64,000 bases of DNA from Ensifer adhaerens (GTDB lineage Bacteria; Pseudomonadota; Alphaproteobacteria; Rhizobiales; Rhizobiaceae): positions 806,001 to 870,000 of the forward strand of contig OCMG01000004.1 in assembly GCA_900215285.1 (NCBI GenBank), written 5' to 3'. The notes under the pieces are model-generated. The model was given only the letters and a program-made list of their open reading frames with translations, made no database searches and was not told where the DNA came from. A program made the translations under genes and the position numbers. Shown here piece after piece: positions 62,993-64,000 of the stretch. The stretch's first letter is position 1; every line of letters begins with the position of its first letter.

Positions 62993-63676
62993 TCAGCTAC
63001 GAAGCGCCGTTTCGATGGCGGCGCGCAGTTCTTCCATTCCTTCACCCTTTTCCGATGAGGTGGCGAGCACGAATGGATAAGCGGCCGGGCGCTTGCGGAT
63101 CTTCTCGGCGGTCTCGGCCAGAAGCTTCACCACGGCCGGGGACTTGATCTTGTCGCACTTGGTCAGCACGACCTGATAGGAAACGGCTGCCTTGTCGAGC
63201 AGGCCGAGAACCTCCTCGTCATTCTTCTTGATCCCGTGGCGGCTGTCGATCAGCACATAGACGCGCTTGAGCGTGGCGCGGCCGCGCAGGTAGTCGAAGA
63301 TCAGCTTGGTCCAGTTGTCCACCGTCTCCTTCGGAGCCTGTGCATAGCCATAGCCCGGCATGTCGACCATGGCCGCCGGCGGCAGGTCGCCATCTTCTCC
63401 GGAATAGCCGTCCGGGACGAAGTAGTTGAGCTCCTGCGTCCGACCCGGCGTGTTGGACGTGCGCGCCAGTCCCTTGACGCCCGTCAACGCGTTGATCAGC
63501 GACGACTTGCCCACGTTGGAGCGGCCGGCAAAGGCGATCTCGGCGGGGCCTTCCGGCGGCAGGAATTTCAGCGATGGCACGCCGCGGATGAAAACCCACG
63601 GCTTGCCGAAAAGGGCGGCATCTCCAGCCTTGGCTTGCGGTTCCATCAGTCTCTCCAGCGGGCCAGTTGAGTTCAT
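62993..63676 (-). CDS. engB: Ribosome-biogenesis GTP-binding protein
   Basis: 227 residues from the ATG at 63676; the longer frame upstream lacks a ribosome site and family similarity. GTPase motifs: G1 [17 protein letters not shown] (~47-63), G2/G3 [13 protein letters not shown] and [10 protein letters not shown] (~100), G4 VLTKCDKIK (~158) and G5 [11 protein letters not shown] (~205). It helps assemble the 50S subunit. Also called yihA or ysxC. Confidence 0.95.
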   Translation of the reverse strand: MNSTGPLERLMEPQAKAGDAALFGKPWVFIRGVPSLKFLPPEGPAEIAFAGRSNVGKSSLINALTGVKGLARTSNTPGRTQELNYFVPDGYSGEDGDLPPAAMVDMPGYGYAQAPKETVDNWTKLIFDYLRGRATLKRVYVLIDSRHGIKKNDEEVLGLLDKAAVSYQVVLTKCDKIKSPAVVKLLAETAEKIRKRPAAYPFVLATSSEKGEGMEELRAAIETALRS

Positions 63677-63887
63677 CGGCAGCGGGCACCCGGTTTCAAG
63701 CCGGGGGTGCTTCAAGCGTGCCACCAGGCCGGAATTCAAGTTTTGCGTCGCAATGTCAAGCAAAACCGGCGAGGACCCCGCCTTCCAACCCGCTTCGCAG
63801 AGGTGCGCTGCCTCGCAGAAGAAAAGCAATTTAGGAAATACTAAATATTTTGGTCAATTGTGGCGGAATGGATTTTGAGGGGATTTC

Positions 63888-64000
63888 ATGGACAGCGCTC
63901 CGCGGCTGAAAGACGCCGCGCGTTACATCGAGGGGATCGTTTTCGTGCTCCGAAAGGAGCGCGGCAATCGGATTTTTGTCGAGCAGGCCTATGGGTCGTT
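63888..64000 (+). CDS. Unidentified gene, 5' end only (cut by window edge)
   Basis: The ATG at 63888, preceded by GAGGGG, opens a frame to the window end (37 codons: MDSAPRLKDAARYIEGIVFV and on). It is too short to name. A low-GC promoter-like region (TAAATATTTTGG) lies upstream, and the gene is divergent from engB. Confidence 0.55.
   Translation, partial: MDSAPRLKDAARYIEGIVFVLRKERGNRIFVEQAYGS

Noticed and set aside
1..64000. CRISPR arrays or cas genes
   Set aside because: No regularly spaced direct repeats and no Cas-like proteins were seen.

Overview
The window reads as chromosome of an alphaproteobacterium of the Rhizobiaceae (Rhizobium/Agrobacterium type). The support is the core gene content and order: dapE, a small membrane protein, truA, fmt and def; rpsA next to cmk; dapD; argB close to engB; Rhizobium-type palindromic intergenic repeats; and a candidate CtrA box. 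Core genes look GC-rich (about 60 percent and over by eye). Several accessory genes are clearly lower.

Positions 1 to about 26,500 are an accessory region, most likely part of an integrative element. The left end has a ParB-like gene (cut by the window edge) and a DUF932 gene, each behind the same two-hairpin leader. A tightly packed defence island follows. It holds a HipB-like regulator with a decayed hipA; an orphan AbiEi-like antitoxin whose toxin is cut to 24 codons; a four-gene block (PLD/SNF2 helicase, DUF4391, type III Mod and Res); a minus-strand run of seven genes (AbiEi, AbiEii, Mrr-like nuclease, QatA, QatB, QatC, QatD); and a plus-strand three-gene operon (class 2 OLD nuclease, UvrD-like helicase, and a small protein that looks like an ADP-ribosyltransferase fold). 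The last is a Gabija-like system with an extra gene, and is one of the two best candidates here for something undescribed.

From about 26.7 to 40.4 kb lie a TetR regulator with a divergent DUF3313 lipoprotein and then housekeeping genes: fadD, a 2-hydroxyacid dehydrogenase, an SH3-domain protein, adenosine kinase, a SelW-like protein, tRNA-Leu(CAG), an EAL protein, an RNase D-like exonuclease, an Ala-rich orphan behind a CtrA-like box, rpsA and cmk.

Between cmk and dapE sits one AT-rich 752-residue gene (40,567-42,825). It has an N-terminal Mrr-like nuclease signature and a central PIN-like segment, and is the second candidate single-gene defence system. After dapE, truA and fmt, a VapBC/FitAB-type toxin-antitoxin pair with a perfect 12-bp palindromic operator is lodged between fmt and def.

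The right third holds a globin-coupled chemoreceptor, rmuC, ribokinase, a 760-bp gene-free gap with palindromic repeats and a probable structured non-coding RNA, dapD, a LOG-family protein, a pyrimidine 5'-nucleotidase, AraC, MerR and TetR regulators with their targets (DUF2000, carboxymuconolactone decarboxylase family, MFS exporter), argB, an ECF sigma/anti-sigma/fasciclin cassette, engB, and the start of an unidentified gene at the right edge.
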